Positions 24,919-34,037 of a DNA stretch of 64,000 nt are shown here, piece after piece. Under the pieces are notes generated by a model that was not told the origin of the DNA, searched no databases, and saw only the letters and a program-made list of their open reading frames with translations. The position numbers and the translations under genes are program-made. Source of the stretch: Gammaproteobacteria bacterium (GTDB lineage Bacteria > Pseudomonadota > Gammaproteobacteria > Burkholderiales > Burkholderiaceae_C); the NCBI GenBank assembly GCA_018828125.1, contig JAHJWB010000009.1, positions 62,001-126,000 on the forward strand. Direction: 5' to 3'. Positions within the stretch are counted from its first letter, which is position 1. Each line of letters begins with the position of its first letter.

Positions 24919-25803
24919 TCAGGAACCCTGGCGCAGATAAGAAAGTGGGGTGGTGATGGTGCACACCGGCTGGCCGGGAATGCGCACTGTCACCACCGAT
25001 TGCCATTGCATCTGCGTGGAGCTGGCCACGCGCACGTCGTACCCCATCGCCATGGCCGTGCTGGGGGCGACCAGTTGCGCTGAATAGTGGTTGGCCCCCA
25101 AACGTTTCCAGGTGATCTTGTCGCTCTTGATCAACTGACGCGCATTGAACGGTTTTTCGAAGGTGACCGGCCCGCTTTGTGGCGCTGGCATACCACGCGC
25201 CACCGACTGCGCAATGCCTGCCATGCAACCTACCGCCCGGGGCGTGCCGGGGCTCAATGTCCAGACGCCATCCTGAGGCTGAATGTCGCCAGCAACTGAA
25301 GCCGTGCCGCTTTCCGTCAAAGGCACTTCTCGGTACCCACCCGGTCCGGGTGTTGGGAGGGACTCCACCGCCACGCCGAGCTTGCCCGCAGTGCCGGGGG
25401 GCCGGGGTGTCTGCGCCGGGGATTTAATTGAGCTGGCCGGGTTGTTGGGCGTGGCTGGCCCGCGTTCACGCAATTGCTCTGCAGGGCCGTAGGCTGCCTC
25501 CGGCAGCCCAATCAAAATCTGGGCGTCCATCTGACTCAAGTGGCCGCAAGTACGGCCACCCGCTGCACACCGCCAAACCGTGGCGTCCCAGTCCTGGCTG
25601 GCGTCGATGAACTGCGACTGCGCTTGTTCAGGCGTGAGGCCAAGTACGACCTGGGCGTCTTCCGATGTAATACCGCTCACGCAGTGCACACCGGCTGCAC
25701 AGGCAAGTTGGTTGAGCGAATCGGCCATCACCGCAAAGGGCACCCAAAGGCCGCAGGCGAGCACAGCGGGCAGCCAGGGCGACAAGTTCAGGGATTTAGT
25801 CAT
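24919..25803 (-). CDS. Secreted hypothetical protein with duplicated Cys motif
   Basis: 294 residues with a signal peptide ending near FAVMA. Two copies of a motif of about 40 residues are visible: LACAAGVHCVSGITSEDAQV and RCAAGGRTCGHLSQMDAQIL, each followed by GL and a helical stretch. A Pro-rich linker (about 105-140) leads to a C-terminal domain with ITWKRLGANHYSAQLV. The family is not recognised. It begins 3 bases after the upstream lipoprotein gene ends, so the two are probably co-translated. Confidence 0.7.
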   Translation of the reverse strand: MTKSLNLSPWLPAVLACGLWVPFAVMADSLNQLACAAGVHCVSGITSEDAQVVLGLTPEQAQSQFIDASQDWDATVWRCAAGGRTCGHLSQMDAQILIGLPEAAYGPAEQLRERGPATPNNPASSIKSPAQTPRPPGTAGKLGVAVESLPTPGPGGYREVPLTESGTASVAGDIQPQDGVWTLSPGTPRAVGCMAGIAQSVARGMPAPQSGPVTFEKPFNARQLIKSDKITWKRLGANHYSAQLVAPSTAMAMGYDVRVASSTQMQWQSVVTVRIPGQPVCTITTPLSYLRQGS

Positions 25804-25806
25804 CGC

Positions 25807-26964
25807 TCAGAACGTGCTGTGATATTGCACTACTGGCACTCCGTTGATGCGCGAGCTTGCCCGCATCTCGAAGCGCACGCGGTTCCCTTCGCCATCGCTG
25901 CCCACAATGACCAGCGGCAATCCACTGCCTTTGGCCACGTACGCATCCAGGGGCTCTTCAGGGAACAGCGATCGGAATTGGCAGGCCGTGAACGTGCCCG
26001 CAGGCACAGTGATCTGGGTCTGTCCCAGATAGGTGACGGTGTAGCTGTCGGTGACTGTCTCGGTGGTGTTCACACCAGCAAATGTGGTGGTGTTCACCGA
26101 CGTGCTCGCATAGACATAACTTTCACCAAGCCCCAACGTGAAATCGCGTTGCCGGGCCGGCGGCGTATAGATTGATCGAGTGCCTATGGTGCCAACGCCT
26201 CCAATTAAAGTCATTTCAGACTGGATGCCGTAGGTGACCAAAACAGGTCCCGCCGTTTCGTCGAGCTGCAGATAGTCGCGGATGTTCTGGGATGAGACGG
26301 CCGTTCCATTGACCTCCATGGTGAGAGTGCGGTGGGTTTCAACCAGTCCAGAGGCTCCTTCAAATGACGCACCGCCAAACACTGTCCCGACATCGGACCA
26401 GGCGAGGCTCGCACCTGACGACTGCCCTTGCATATCCCACTGATAGGACGTTCCGGGCGTGATGAGTGCCCGGTTGAAGCATTCCGAGGCCCCTCCCACC
26501 TGACTACCACCACCTCCATTCCCTGGCCCTGGTGTGGGCGTACCACCACCAGGCACCACGCCTCCGCCAGCGCCACCGCCACCACCAGGGCCGGATGCAA
26601 GCGCAGCACAATCCACCTGAACATTGGTCACATCAGACTGCGCGTTACCAACGCCCTGGGTGACAGTGCAGAGCAATCCCCCCGGCTGATTTTTGACTGC
26701 CACGTCATATCCAGAGCCAGCGATCACACGGGCAGGAAACACGAAGCTGGTGTCCCCTGCGGACAATGTGACTTCGTCGGCACCATTGTTGATGAGAACC
26801 AGACCTGGCGCGCTCAGACCTGACACTTTGCCGCTGATGACAATACCTGTCGGGTCATTGCCGCCACCGCAGGCCGAAAGCGCAACAGCCGCAGCGCAAA
26901 CCATGGTGGCCTTGAAAGAATGCGAACGCAGCGCCAGCGCCGCAAGATCCTTGGATGGGGACAT
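25807..26964 (-). CDS. Putative lipoprotein with Gly-rich linker
   Basis: 385 residues. The lipobox is in AAVALSACGGG, near residue 28. Residues 35-120 form a beta domain (GIVISGKVSGLSAPGLVLIN, later VTNVQVDC) that recurs in many comamonad surface proteins. A Gly/Pro-rich linker spans about 125-160. The C-terminal 225 residues form a second beta-rich domain with ITVPAGTFTACQFRS. AAGAGG precedes ATG. Probably anchored at the outer membrane and displaying the C-terminal domain; function unknown. Confidence 0.72.
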   Translation of the reverse strand: MSPSKDLAALALRSHSFKATMVCAAAVALSACGGGNDPTGIVISGKVSGLSAPGLVLINNGADEVTLSAGDTSFVFPARVIAGSGYDVAVKNQPGGLLCTVTQGVGNAQSDVTNVQVDCAALASGPGGGGGAGGGVVPGGGTPTPGPGNGGGGSQVGGASECFNRALITPGTSYQWDMQGQSSGASLAWSDVGTVFGGASFEGASGLVETHRTLTMEVNGTAVSSQNIRDYLQLDETAGPVLVTYGIQSEMTLIGGVGTIGTRSIYTPPARQRDFTLGLGESYVYASTSVNTTTFAGVNTTETVTDSYTVTYLGQTQITVPAGTFTACQFRSLFPEEPLDAYVAKGSGLPLVIVGSDGEGNRVRFEMRASSRINGVPVVQYHSTF

Positions 26965-27074
26965 GGAAAAACCTCTTGAAATGGAATCCAAAAAACAAAG
27001 CGATATGAGGATGAACGGCGCCGAGTTCAGCTCACCGCTGTGCGCTGCAGACTCCATCGCAAGACCTCATCGAG

Positions 27075-27647
27075 TCATGGCCGTTGCGCCTCCAGCGTGT
27101 AGGCCAAATCACCCCGGGCACTGATCAACGTGCCCCTGGCCGACCGACCTTCTTGTGGACGCTCGAGCCAGACCACCATGGGATCACTATCGTCAGCAGA
27201 AACCTGCAGCACCATCAACAGGTGCCCATTCACCACACGAACCGCAGAAGCGACGCCACGGCTACCCACCCATTCGCAGGGGGCCGCTACAGGGGACTCG
27301 CACAATGCGCGATCTGCCATCCACCGCACACGCGGTGAGGCGCTGCTTTGACCGTGCTGAATGTCAAGCTGCAGGGCCAATGCGCCGGCCCGCGTACGAA
27401 TTTGCGGATGGTCCCGCGTGACCTCCCATCGTCCTTGCCAGAGCCCGGTCGGGTCTGCGGTTGCGCCCTTACGCACTGCCCCCATGGGCGTTGCCTGCAT
27501 GGTTTCTGGATTCTCATAGGACCATGCAACCTGCGACAAGCAAACCAGCATCGCAACCGAAACCGCACAAAAGCGCAGCGCCGTTGCACGGCAAAGTTCC
27601 GACAGGGTCGTGTGATCCAAATGGTGGGCGGACAGAAGGGCCTTCAT
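27075..27647 (-). CDS. Hypothetical exported protein (190 aa)
   Basis: 190 residues. The start MKALLSAHHL is chosen because its ATG overlaps the stop of the upstream gene (ATGA). A hydrophobic signal-like segment CAVSVAMLVCLSQVAWS is at about residues 28-44. The rest is soluble and begins with a GLWQGRWEV strand typical of small beta-barrel export proteins. The family is not recognised. It is the second gene of the leftward cluster. Confidence 0.65.
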   Translation of the reverse strand: MKALLSAHHLDHTTLSELCRATALRFCAVSVAMLVCLSQVAWSYENPETMQATPMGAVRKGATADPTGLWQGRWEVTRDHPQIRTRAGALALQLDIQHGQSSASPRVRWMADRALCESPVAAPCEWVGSRGVASAVRVVNGHLLMVLQVSADDSDPMVVWLERPQEGRSARGTLISARGDLAYTLEAQRP

Positions 27648-28141
27648 TGGACCGGCGCCACCATGGAAGCCACGCCCTTGTGCGCTACAGCAATCGAAGA
27701 ACACTTGCGGCCACCCACAACGCATGACAGCTTGGAAAAGCGGACCGCCACGTTGGCGCAACGCGTCTCTTGCACATTCAGCGGCCATGGCTTGCTGACA
27801 GACTGCGGCGCCAGCTTGCCGCCCACAATTCCAACCACCGGGAGACTCACGGTTTCAAGCGCCTTGCCGGTCACAGAATCGGCAGCGCGCAGTTCTGTGG
27901 CAAACAACGTGACCTCGTCGCTCGTTGGATTGTTGACCTGCAGGGTCACCCAGCACGATGGCTTGTCCAGAAACATTCCGTCTTTGCCGGTGGCACTTAG
28001 CACCAGTTGCTCAGCAGCCTTGGCTGGATTGCACTGGAAGGCGACGACACCAACCAGGACGGCAATATCAGCCATCTGAACCATTCGATAGCGGCGCGGG
28101 GGAGTGACGTGGGCGACTCGTGCAGCGTCGGACTGGCGCAT
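27644..28141 (-). CDS. Hypothetical membrane-anchored/exported protein (165 aa)
   Basis: 165 residues. The strong site AAGGAG lies 5 bases before ATG at 28141, which makes it the first gene of the seven-gene leftward cluster. One hydrophobic segment (ADIAVLVGVVAFQCNPAKA) at about 23-41 is followed by a soluble domain with three Cys near the C-terminus (RCANVAVRFSKLSCVVGGRKC). No family is recognised. The response-regulator gene diverges from it 251 bases away. Confidence 0.65.
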   Translation of the reverse strand: MRQSDAARVAHVTPPRRYRMVQMADIAVLVGVVAFQCNPAKAAEQLVLSATGKDGMFLDKPSCWVTLQVNNPTSDEVTLFATELRAADSVTGKALETVSLPVVGIVGGKLAPQSVSKPWPLNVQETRCANVAVRFSKLSCVVGGRKCSSIAVAHKGVASMVAPVQ

Positions 28142-28392
28142 GGGGACTCCTTTTGGTGGCCTGGGCGGCATGCAATGCAACCGCTTGACAGTGGGCGCAA
28201 GTGTCAAACGGACTCCGAGCAGGGTCCATAGGCCGTTCGGACTATCGGCGTGTGATATGTCACGAATGCGCCGACATTGGCCAAGCAGGGCTCCAATCAG
28301 CGCCGCGAAAGGTTAACTGGTGGGTCATCCGGCCTATGGGGCAAGCAGTCACCCTGCGCTATGCTTTGCGGCATTCAGAGGGGGCTACTGCA

Positions 28393-29037
28393 GTGAATGC
28401 ACTTGACGACTTTGGTCTGCTGCTGGTTGACGATCACCCGCTTTTCCGGGACGGGCTCACGATGGCGCTACAAAGCCGGGCACCGGGTTTGCGGGTGAGA
28501 GCGGTGTCCTCCGCTGAAGAAGCCGACCAGTTGTTATCGGACGAAGCGCAGATGTTCGATCTGGTCTTGCTGGACTATCGGCTGCAAGGCACCGATGGTC
28601 TGCGCTGCGCCCTCAGTCTGCGAACTCGCCATTGCAACGTGAGCTTCGGGCTGATGTCAGGCCTTGATGACGCCAACCTTCCCGCACGCGTGCGCGACGC
28701 AGGCTTGGTGGCCTACTTGCCAAAAGCGCTAGAGATTGATGCGCTTATCGAATCTCTGCAGTTGCTTGCAGCAGGAGAAACCGTGTTCTGCGAGGCAGCC
28801 GAAACAGTCATCCCTCAAGACACGCCAACGCAGCAATTTGGACTGACTGCGCGGCAACTTGCGGTATTACAACTGCTTGCCACTGGCGCCACCAACAAGG
28901 TCATCGCGCAGAACCTTGGTATCTCGCCAGCCACTGTCAAGAATCACCTGGATGCCATTTTCGAGAAGATGGGGGCCACCAACCGACTGCAGGCCGTCAT
29001 GATGGCCAGCGCTACAACCTCACAAGATGGGCTCTAA
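28393..29037 (+). CDS. NarL/LuxR-type response regulator
   Basis: 214 residues. The receiver domain covers about 6-125 with the acidic pair in LLVDDHPLF, the phospho-Asp in LVLLDYRLQG and the Lys in YLPKA. The LuxR helix-turn-helix is LTARQLAVLQLLATGATNKV, continuing to SPATVKNHLDAIF. GTG at 28393 is preferred because AGAGGGGG lies 7 bases upstream; an ATG 19 codons earlier is possible. It overlaps the kinase gene by 11 bases and diverges from the envelope cluster, which it may control. Confidence 0.85.
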   Translation: MNALDDFGLLLVDDHPLFRDGLTMALQSRAPGLRVRAVSSAEEADQLLSDEAQMFDLVLLDYRLQGTDGLRCALSLRTRHCNVSFGLMSGLDDANLPARVRDAGLVAYLPKALEIDALIESLQLLAAGETVFCEAAETVIPQDTPTQQFGLTARQLAVLQLLATGATNKVIAQNLGISPATVKNHLDAIFEKMGATNRLQAVMMASATTSQDGL

Positions 29038-30829
29038 AAACCCACCGCAGGGCGCCGCACCCAAGCCACCTTTGTCGCAGCGCCTCATGCTGACGGCAGA
29101 CAGCATGTTTGCCCAGGTGACTGACCCAGGGCAGCGCCAGCAATTAGAGCTGCGCGCGCTCACCCTTTTGGTGGCGGGCATGCGCACCACGTTGATCACC
29201 GCAATGATCGGCCCGGCGTTGATCGCGTGGCTGTCTGCTCCGTACATCGGTTTGATACCAGCGCTCGTGCCAGCGGCGGTGTTGTATTGCATCAGCGTGG
29301 AGCGATTCATTGTGGTGAGGCGCGCCAGTCGCCAGTTGCAGCGCAAGACCGTTGACACCCGCCAATGGCTACGTGCTTTCACCTGGCGAACGGGTTTGTC
29401 AGCCTTCGTTGTCGCCTCGTGGGGCTACCCCATCGTGGGGACTGAGAACAACACCCTGATCTTCATGATTCTCGCGCTGGCGACCATTGTCTCGGCCAGT
29501 TCGATGGCGCAGTTCTGCTGCTGGCCACCTGCCATGTGGGCCTCTTTCACGCCCATCTTGCTGGGCCTGGGGCTGCAACTGTTCATATTTGGCGGTGGAG
29601 ACCAATTGTTTGGCGCGGTGTTTACCTGTCTGCTGTGGGTCACGCTGGTGATGGCCGGGCTGCGGTTTGCGCGCACGCTGCACAACGACATGACCACGCG
29701 CTTGCTCAATGAAAACCTGATGCGGGAACTGGACGAAAAACGCGCCCAGGCCGAGGCCGCCAATGAGGCGAAATCGCGATTTTTTGCGGCCGCCAGCCAT
29801 GACCTGCGCCAGCCATTGCAGGCCATGGGCCTGTACCTGAGTGTGCTGGAAGGTGGGCGCAATGACCCCACCACGCTGGCGCGCCTGAATGAATGCATGA
29901 CGTCTCTGGACGGTTTGCTGGAGGTGGTGATGGATCTGTCGCGACTGGAAAGCGGACAGATCACACCCCACCCCCGCGCGTTTGCCCTGCAACCGCTGTT
30001 ATCCCGACTGGCGTGGATGTACGAGGGCAGTGCAAGGCAAAAAGGGCTGCAGTTGCGTGTTCACCCTACATCGGCCTGGGCGCTCAGCGACGCTACCTTG
30101 TTGGAGCGTGTGTTGTCCAACCTGATCGCCAACGCAATCCGATACACCACACGCGGTGGCGTGCTGCTGGCCGTGCGCAGGTGCAAGGCCGGGGTGCGTG
30201 TCTGCGTGATCGATACCGGGATCGGTATTCCAGAAAGCGCGCACCAAAGCGTCTTTGAAGAGTTCGTACAGCTCAACAATCCGGAACGCGATCCCACTCG
30301 GGGCTCTGGTCTGGGGCTTTCCACCGTTCGGCGGGTAACCGCGCTGCTGGGGCATCCGCTGTCGCTACGATCCGCAGTGGGGCGCGGCACGGCCTTCACC
30401 ATAGAACTCCCCCGGGCCAAACCCGAACTGGAGGCCCTCCACCCTCTGGCGTCTTCGGCGGACCCCGTGCGACTGGTCGGCACGGTGCTCCTTGTAGAAG
30501 ACAACGCCGCTGTGCGTGACGCGCTGCTGCAGCTGCTGGCCAAATGGGGGCTATCCGCCACCGCGGTCCGCAATGGCGAAGAAGCCAGTGTCGCAATGGC
30601 CAGTGCAGGTTTCGATGTCGTGCTGAGCGATTGGCGTCTACCTGGCGACCAGGACGGTCTGGCTGTGCTGCACGAGGCCCGCGCGCGCCTGCCGCACCTG
30701 CGGCTGGGCTTGCTCATTACAGGCGAAGACGTGCAGATGCTGCCCAAGGCGGGACAGGAGTTCCTGGTACTGCGCAAGCCCGTGCGGCCGCTGCGCCTGC
30801 GGGCTTTATTGCAAGCGCATTTGCGGTGA
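29027..30829 (+). CDS. Hybrid sensor histidine kinase with C-terminal receiver
   Basis: 600 residues. About six membrane helices occupy residues 45-215 with no large periplasmic loop. A coiled linker (ELDEKRAQAEAANEAKSRF) and the HisKA box AASHDLRQPLQAMG follow. The ATPase domain shows NLIANAIRY, DTGIGIPE and GSGLGLSTV. A receiver (about 485-600) carries the phospho-Asp in VLSDWRLPG. The layout matches RpfC/BarA-like and membrane-sensing kinases in Burkholderiales. The signal is probably sensed in the membrane. It forms a pair with the overlapping response regulator. Confidence 0.87.
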   Translation: MGSKNPPQGAAPKPPLSQRLMLTADSMFAQVTDPGQRQQLELRALTLLVAGMRTTLITAMIGPALIAWLSAPYIGLIPALVPAAVLYCISVERFIVVRRASRQLQRKTVDTRQWLRAFTWRTGLSAFVVASWGYPIVGTENNTLIFMILALATIVSASSMAQFCCWPPAMWASFTPILLGLGLQLFIFGGGDQLFGAVFTCLLWVTLVMAGLRFARTLHNDMTTRLLNENLMRELDEKRAQAEAANEAKSRFFAAASHDLRQPLQAMGLYLSVLEGGRNDPTTLARLNECMTSLDGLLEVVMDLSRLESGQITPHPRAFALQPLLSRLAWMYEGSARQKGLQLRVHPTSAWALSDATLLERVLSNLIANAIRYTTRGGVLLAVRRCKAGVRVCVIDTGIGIPESAHQSVFEEFVQLNNPERDPTRGSGLGLSTVRRVTALLGHPLSLRSAVGRGTAFTIELPRAKPELEALHPLASSADPVRLVGTVLLVEDNAAVRDALLQLLAKWGLSATAVRNGEEASVAMASAGFDVVLSDWRLPGDQDGLAVLHEARARLPHLRLGLLITGEDVQMLPKAGQEFLVLRKPVRPLRLRALLQAHLR

Positions 30830-30963
30830 TCTGAGCGCCGGAGAAAACGCCCTCCCCTCACGCCGAGGGGTGTACCGGTAGCAATCACGATGGCCGAAGG
30901 CCAAATTCGCTCGCCTATGCCGGCCAGATAATCACCCGCAACAACACGACTGAGGGAGCCCGG

Positions 30964-31943
30964 ATGATCGCTCCATCGTTCTGGGCTGAAGCCCGCGGAC
31001 AGATTCGCCAAGGAAAACGTCAAATCTCGGTGCGCCGGCGGGGCTGGTCGGACACCAGCGAGGCCGATGCGCAAGCCATGGCCGAAGCCCGGGCGGACGA
31101 AGCCCTCGCCTTGGCGCAGACTGACAGCGCCGTGTAGCGCCGAGAACGCAAGGTGGCCTACAACGGCGCGCAGGGTGTTCCGATCCGCGAAGAAGTGCTG
31201 GAGCGCCACGGCGACACAGTCATCACCCGCAATGGCTATGGCGCCAAATGCCTGAACACCCCCGATGTGTTGTTTGCCGACGTGGACTTTGACACCGCCC
31301 TGCCCCCGGGCTGTATCTGGCAGCGTTGTGTCTGCTGGCGGTCGCCGTGCTACTGCCCGCGCGGTGGTTGCTCGGATCGTGGGGCTGGCTGGCAGGGGGA
31401 CTGATCGTCATTTTGGGCACCGCATTGCTGGCAAGAGTTTTGCAGCGCTTGAACCTGGCGCGCCAAGGCGGCCCGCAGTTGGCAGCAATGGCGCGTTTGC
31501 GCGCTTTTGTGCAAGCACACCCCACGTGGGCCGTGCGGGTGTACAGCACGCCAGCAGGCCTGCGGCTATTGGCCACCCATAGTCCGGTTGAGCCAGGCAC
31601 TGCTGAGGCGCAAGCCTTCTTCAGCGCCGTAGGCGCGGACCCCTTGTACGTGCGCATGTGCGTAAACCAGCATTGCTTTCGGGCCCGGCTGACAGGCAAG
31701 CCGTGGCGGATGGGCATTGACAAACACTTGCGCCCTAGCCCAGGGGTGTGGCCGGTGAGCGCAGAGCGGCTACCGGAACGCGAAGCATGGATACGCCACT
31801 ACGACGCGCGTGCGGCAGACTTTGCCGCGTGCGAGTGGATCGAATCGGTGGGCAGCGGCGCAGTGCACATCAGCGTTCAACCCGTGGTGGACCTGCACGA
31901 CCGCGTGAGCCAGGCCTTGCAGACCGGCAAGCCGCTGGCCTGA
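30964..31943 (+). pseudogene. Disrupted membrane protein gene
   Basis: The original frame starts MIAPSFWAEARGQIRQGKRQ and is cut by an amber codon at 31135-31137 (codon 58; a CAG-to-TAG change would explain it). It then continues open with ERKVAYNGAQGVPIREEV and NTPDVLFADVDFD to about 31310. There it shifts frame to LCLLAVAVLLPARWLLGSWG and a further 195 codons ending at 31943. The joined product would be a roughly 325-residue protein with two central membrane helices, known to me only as an uncharacterised Comamonadaceae membrane protein. Two separate lesions indicate real decay. Confidence 0.7.
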
Positions 31944-31992
31944 AAAGCCTCGCCCTGGGGCTTGACGTTGGCTGAACTTCCGACGCGCGGCG

Positions 31993-33159
31993 TCAGCTCA
32001 GCCGACGTCCGTTCTCCGCGTAGATCGCCAGATAGATGGAGTCCGAGCCAATGTACGGAGCCTTGTTTCCAAAACCCACATTGAAATCGCCAAACGACAA
32101 CGAGCGGATGCCAGCCAGCCCTGCACGCAAGCGCTCGCGGGTGAGGTCTTTGCCCGCATTTTTGAGGCCTTCAATCATGATCTGGCCGTTGAGCCAGCCT
32201 TCGAGTGCGCTGCCGCTGTTGACGAACGCGGGGTTGGCTCCGGTGGCCTTCATGGTGCTCTGGAACTTGCGCACCACCACCGACTTTTGAGAGTTCGCGT
32301 CGGGGAACACCTGCACCAGCGCCAATCCGCGGGTGGCGGCCGCCAGCTTGGGCAGTTCGGACGAGATCACAGTCACCGAGATCCCCGCCAGTGGAACGCC
32401 CTGCGCCTTGGCGCGGAACGCCTGCACAAACGCGGTGTTGGCGGTACCCGTGGTGGCCAGCAGCACGGCGCCGGGGCGCTCTGCTGCCACTTTGTCGGCC
32501 AGCTCGGCGCCGTTCTTGCCATCGACCGCCAGCGCAAATTCACCGGCGCGTTCGACCTTGATGTCGTCCAGCGCCTTGGCCATGTCTTTGAGCACCTCTT
32601 TGCCAAACGGGTTGTCCAGGTACACCACGGCAATGCGCTTGAGGCCCATATCCACTACCTGCTTGACCAGGCGTTGGGTTTCTTCACGGTATGTAGGGCG
32701 TAAGAAGAACACATGGCGGGCCTCAGCGCTGCGCAGTGAGGTGGCGCCCGTCACAGGCCCCACGGTGGGAATGCCTTTGGATTCGATCAGCGGGAGGATG
32801 GCCGCGGTGTTGGCCGTGCCAAGGGGAGAGATCAGCGCAAAGATCGACTGCGAATCCACCATCTCGGTCACGTTCTTCAGCGTGCGGGCGGCCACGTAGC
32901 CGTCGTCCTTGGGTTCCATGCGGATCTCGCGGCCATGGACGCCGCCCGCCTGGTTCACTTCGGCAAATGCGGCCTTCATGCCTGCCACCTGCTCGATGCC
33001 CGCCTGCCCCAGAGGGCCGGTGAGCGCAATGGAGCAGCCCAGGGTCAAGGATTTCGGCGTCAGCGCCTCTTCAGCCGCCGCAGCGGTGTGGGCCCATGTG
33101 GGCAGGCCCGTAGCAGCAGCAACTTGGGTGGCGCGCAGGAGAAATTGACGACGGCTCAT
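31993..33159 (-). CDS. ABC transporter substrate-binding protein (LivK-like)
   Basis: 388 residues with a Tat-like start MSRRQFLLRATQVAAATGLP and a signal region to about residue 30. The periplasmic-binding fold type I shows LGCSIALTGPLGQAG and GGVHGREIRMEPKDDGY, typical of branched-chain amino acid or aromatic/amide binding proteins. No permease or ATPase genes are adjacent, so it is an orphan component. The ligand cannot be deduced. Confidence 0.87.
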   Translation of the reverse strand: MSRRQFLLRATQVAAATGLPTWAHTAAAAEEALTPKSLTLGCSIALTGPLGQAGIEQVAGMKAAFAEVNQAGGVHGREIRMEPKDDGYVAARTLKNVTEMVDSQSIFALISPLGTANTAAILPLIESKGIPTVGPVTGATSLRSAEARHVFFLRPTYREETQRLVKQVVDMGLKRIAVVYLDNPFGKEVLKDMAKALDDIKVERAGEFALAVDGKNGAELADKVAAERPGAVLLATTGTANTAFVQAFRAKAQGVPLAGISVTVISSELPKLAAATRGLALVQVFPDANSQKSVVVRKFQSTMKATGANPAFVNSGSALEGWLNGQIMIEGLKNAGKDLTRERLRAGLAGIRSLSFGDFNVGFGNKAPYIGSDSIYLAIYAENGRRLS

Positions 33160-33281
33160 GGTAGGGGTCTGACGGAAGAGTGCAAAGGAGGCGGAGGCTA
33201 CAGGCTAAGGCCCCATCCGCCTGTCAGTTCTGCGACAGGAAACCACCAAACAACAGATGAAGCGGAACCACCTGCCCTCCG

Positions 33282-34019
33282 TCAATCCGCCAGCAACGAC
33301 GGCAGGACCGACGCAGCGGTACCCCGCAGCACTCTGTGGGCGACGCCATCGAGCGCGCTGGGGGAAGGGTTCAGCACCGCCACCCTGCCCCCAGCAGCGC
33401 GGGTCACGTGCGCCAGTCTGGCCGCGGGGTACACCGCACCGGCGGTGCCCACCACCAGCATCACGTCACACCGCTCGGCGGCGCACTGTGCGGCGTCCAG
33501 CTTGGCCGAAGGCAAGGATTCGCCAAACCACACCACACCGGGGCGCACGCGGTTGCAGCAGCCAGCGCAGTGCGGCGGGTGGCCTGGTACGGCGTGGTCG
33601 ATGCGGCAGCATTCGCGCGGGGGTTCAAGCCAGCGGTCCTCAAAAATATCTCCGTGCAAGCACAACACGGCGGAGCTACCGGCCCGCTGGTGCAGGCCGT
33701 CCACGTTCTGCGTGATGAGCGTCAGGCGGTCGGGATGCTGCTGTTGGAATACGGCCAGGGCCTGGTGCCCCGCATTGGGCAACACGCCCGCGAGCAGATC
33801 ACGCCGGTACTGGTACCAGTCCCACACCCGTTGCGGGTGGGCACGGAACCCAGCTTCTGTGGCCATGTCCTCGGGGCTGACCTGCGCCCAGTAGCCGGTC
33901 TGCGCATCGCGAAAGGTGGGCACACCGGATTCGGCGCTGATGCCTGCGCCGGTCAGCACGGCGATGTGGTGCGCCTGCTGCACCCATGTCTTTACGGTGT
34001 CAAATGAAGTGCCGTCCAT
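33282..34019 (-). CDS. Sirtuin NAD-dependent deacylase (CobB-like)
   Basis: 245 residues. NAD-binding motifs GAGISAESGVPTFRD and TQNVDGLHQRAGS are present, as are the catalytic His in CLHGDIFEDRW, a Cys-rich zinc site (ECC and CAGCC) and the motif RPGVVWFGE. WYQYRR near residue 65 places Tyr and Arg at the spots that favour succinyl or malonyl lysine in CobB/SIRT5 enzymes. It removes acyl groups from lysine using NAD. It lies 18 bases after rlmB and is probably co-transcribed with it. Confidence 0.92.
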   Translation of the reverse strand: MDGTSFDTVKTWVQQAHHIAVLTGAGISAESGVPTFRDAQTGYWAQVSPEDMATEAGFRAHPQRVWDWYQYRRDLLAGVLPNAGHQALAVFQQQHPDRLTLITQNVDGLHQRAGSSAVLCLHGDIFEDRWLEPPRECCRIDHAVPGHPPHCAGCCNRVRPGVVWFGESLPSAKLDAAQCAAERCDVMLVVGTAGAVYPAARLAHVTRAAGGRVAVLNPSPSALDGVAHRVLRGTAASVLPSLLAD

Positions 34020-34037
34020 GGCCTTCTGGGGAGCCCA

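Noticed and set aside
28715-28760. AAAAGCGCTAGAGATTGATG, resembling the dispersed repeat
   Set aside because: It encodes the normal LPKALEIDALIESLQ stretch of the response regulator and lacks the TAGCTAT flank, so the likeness is chance.
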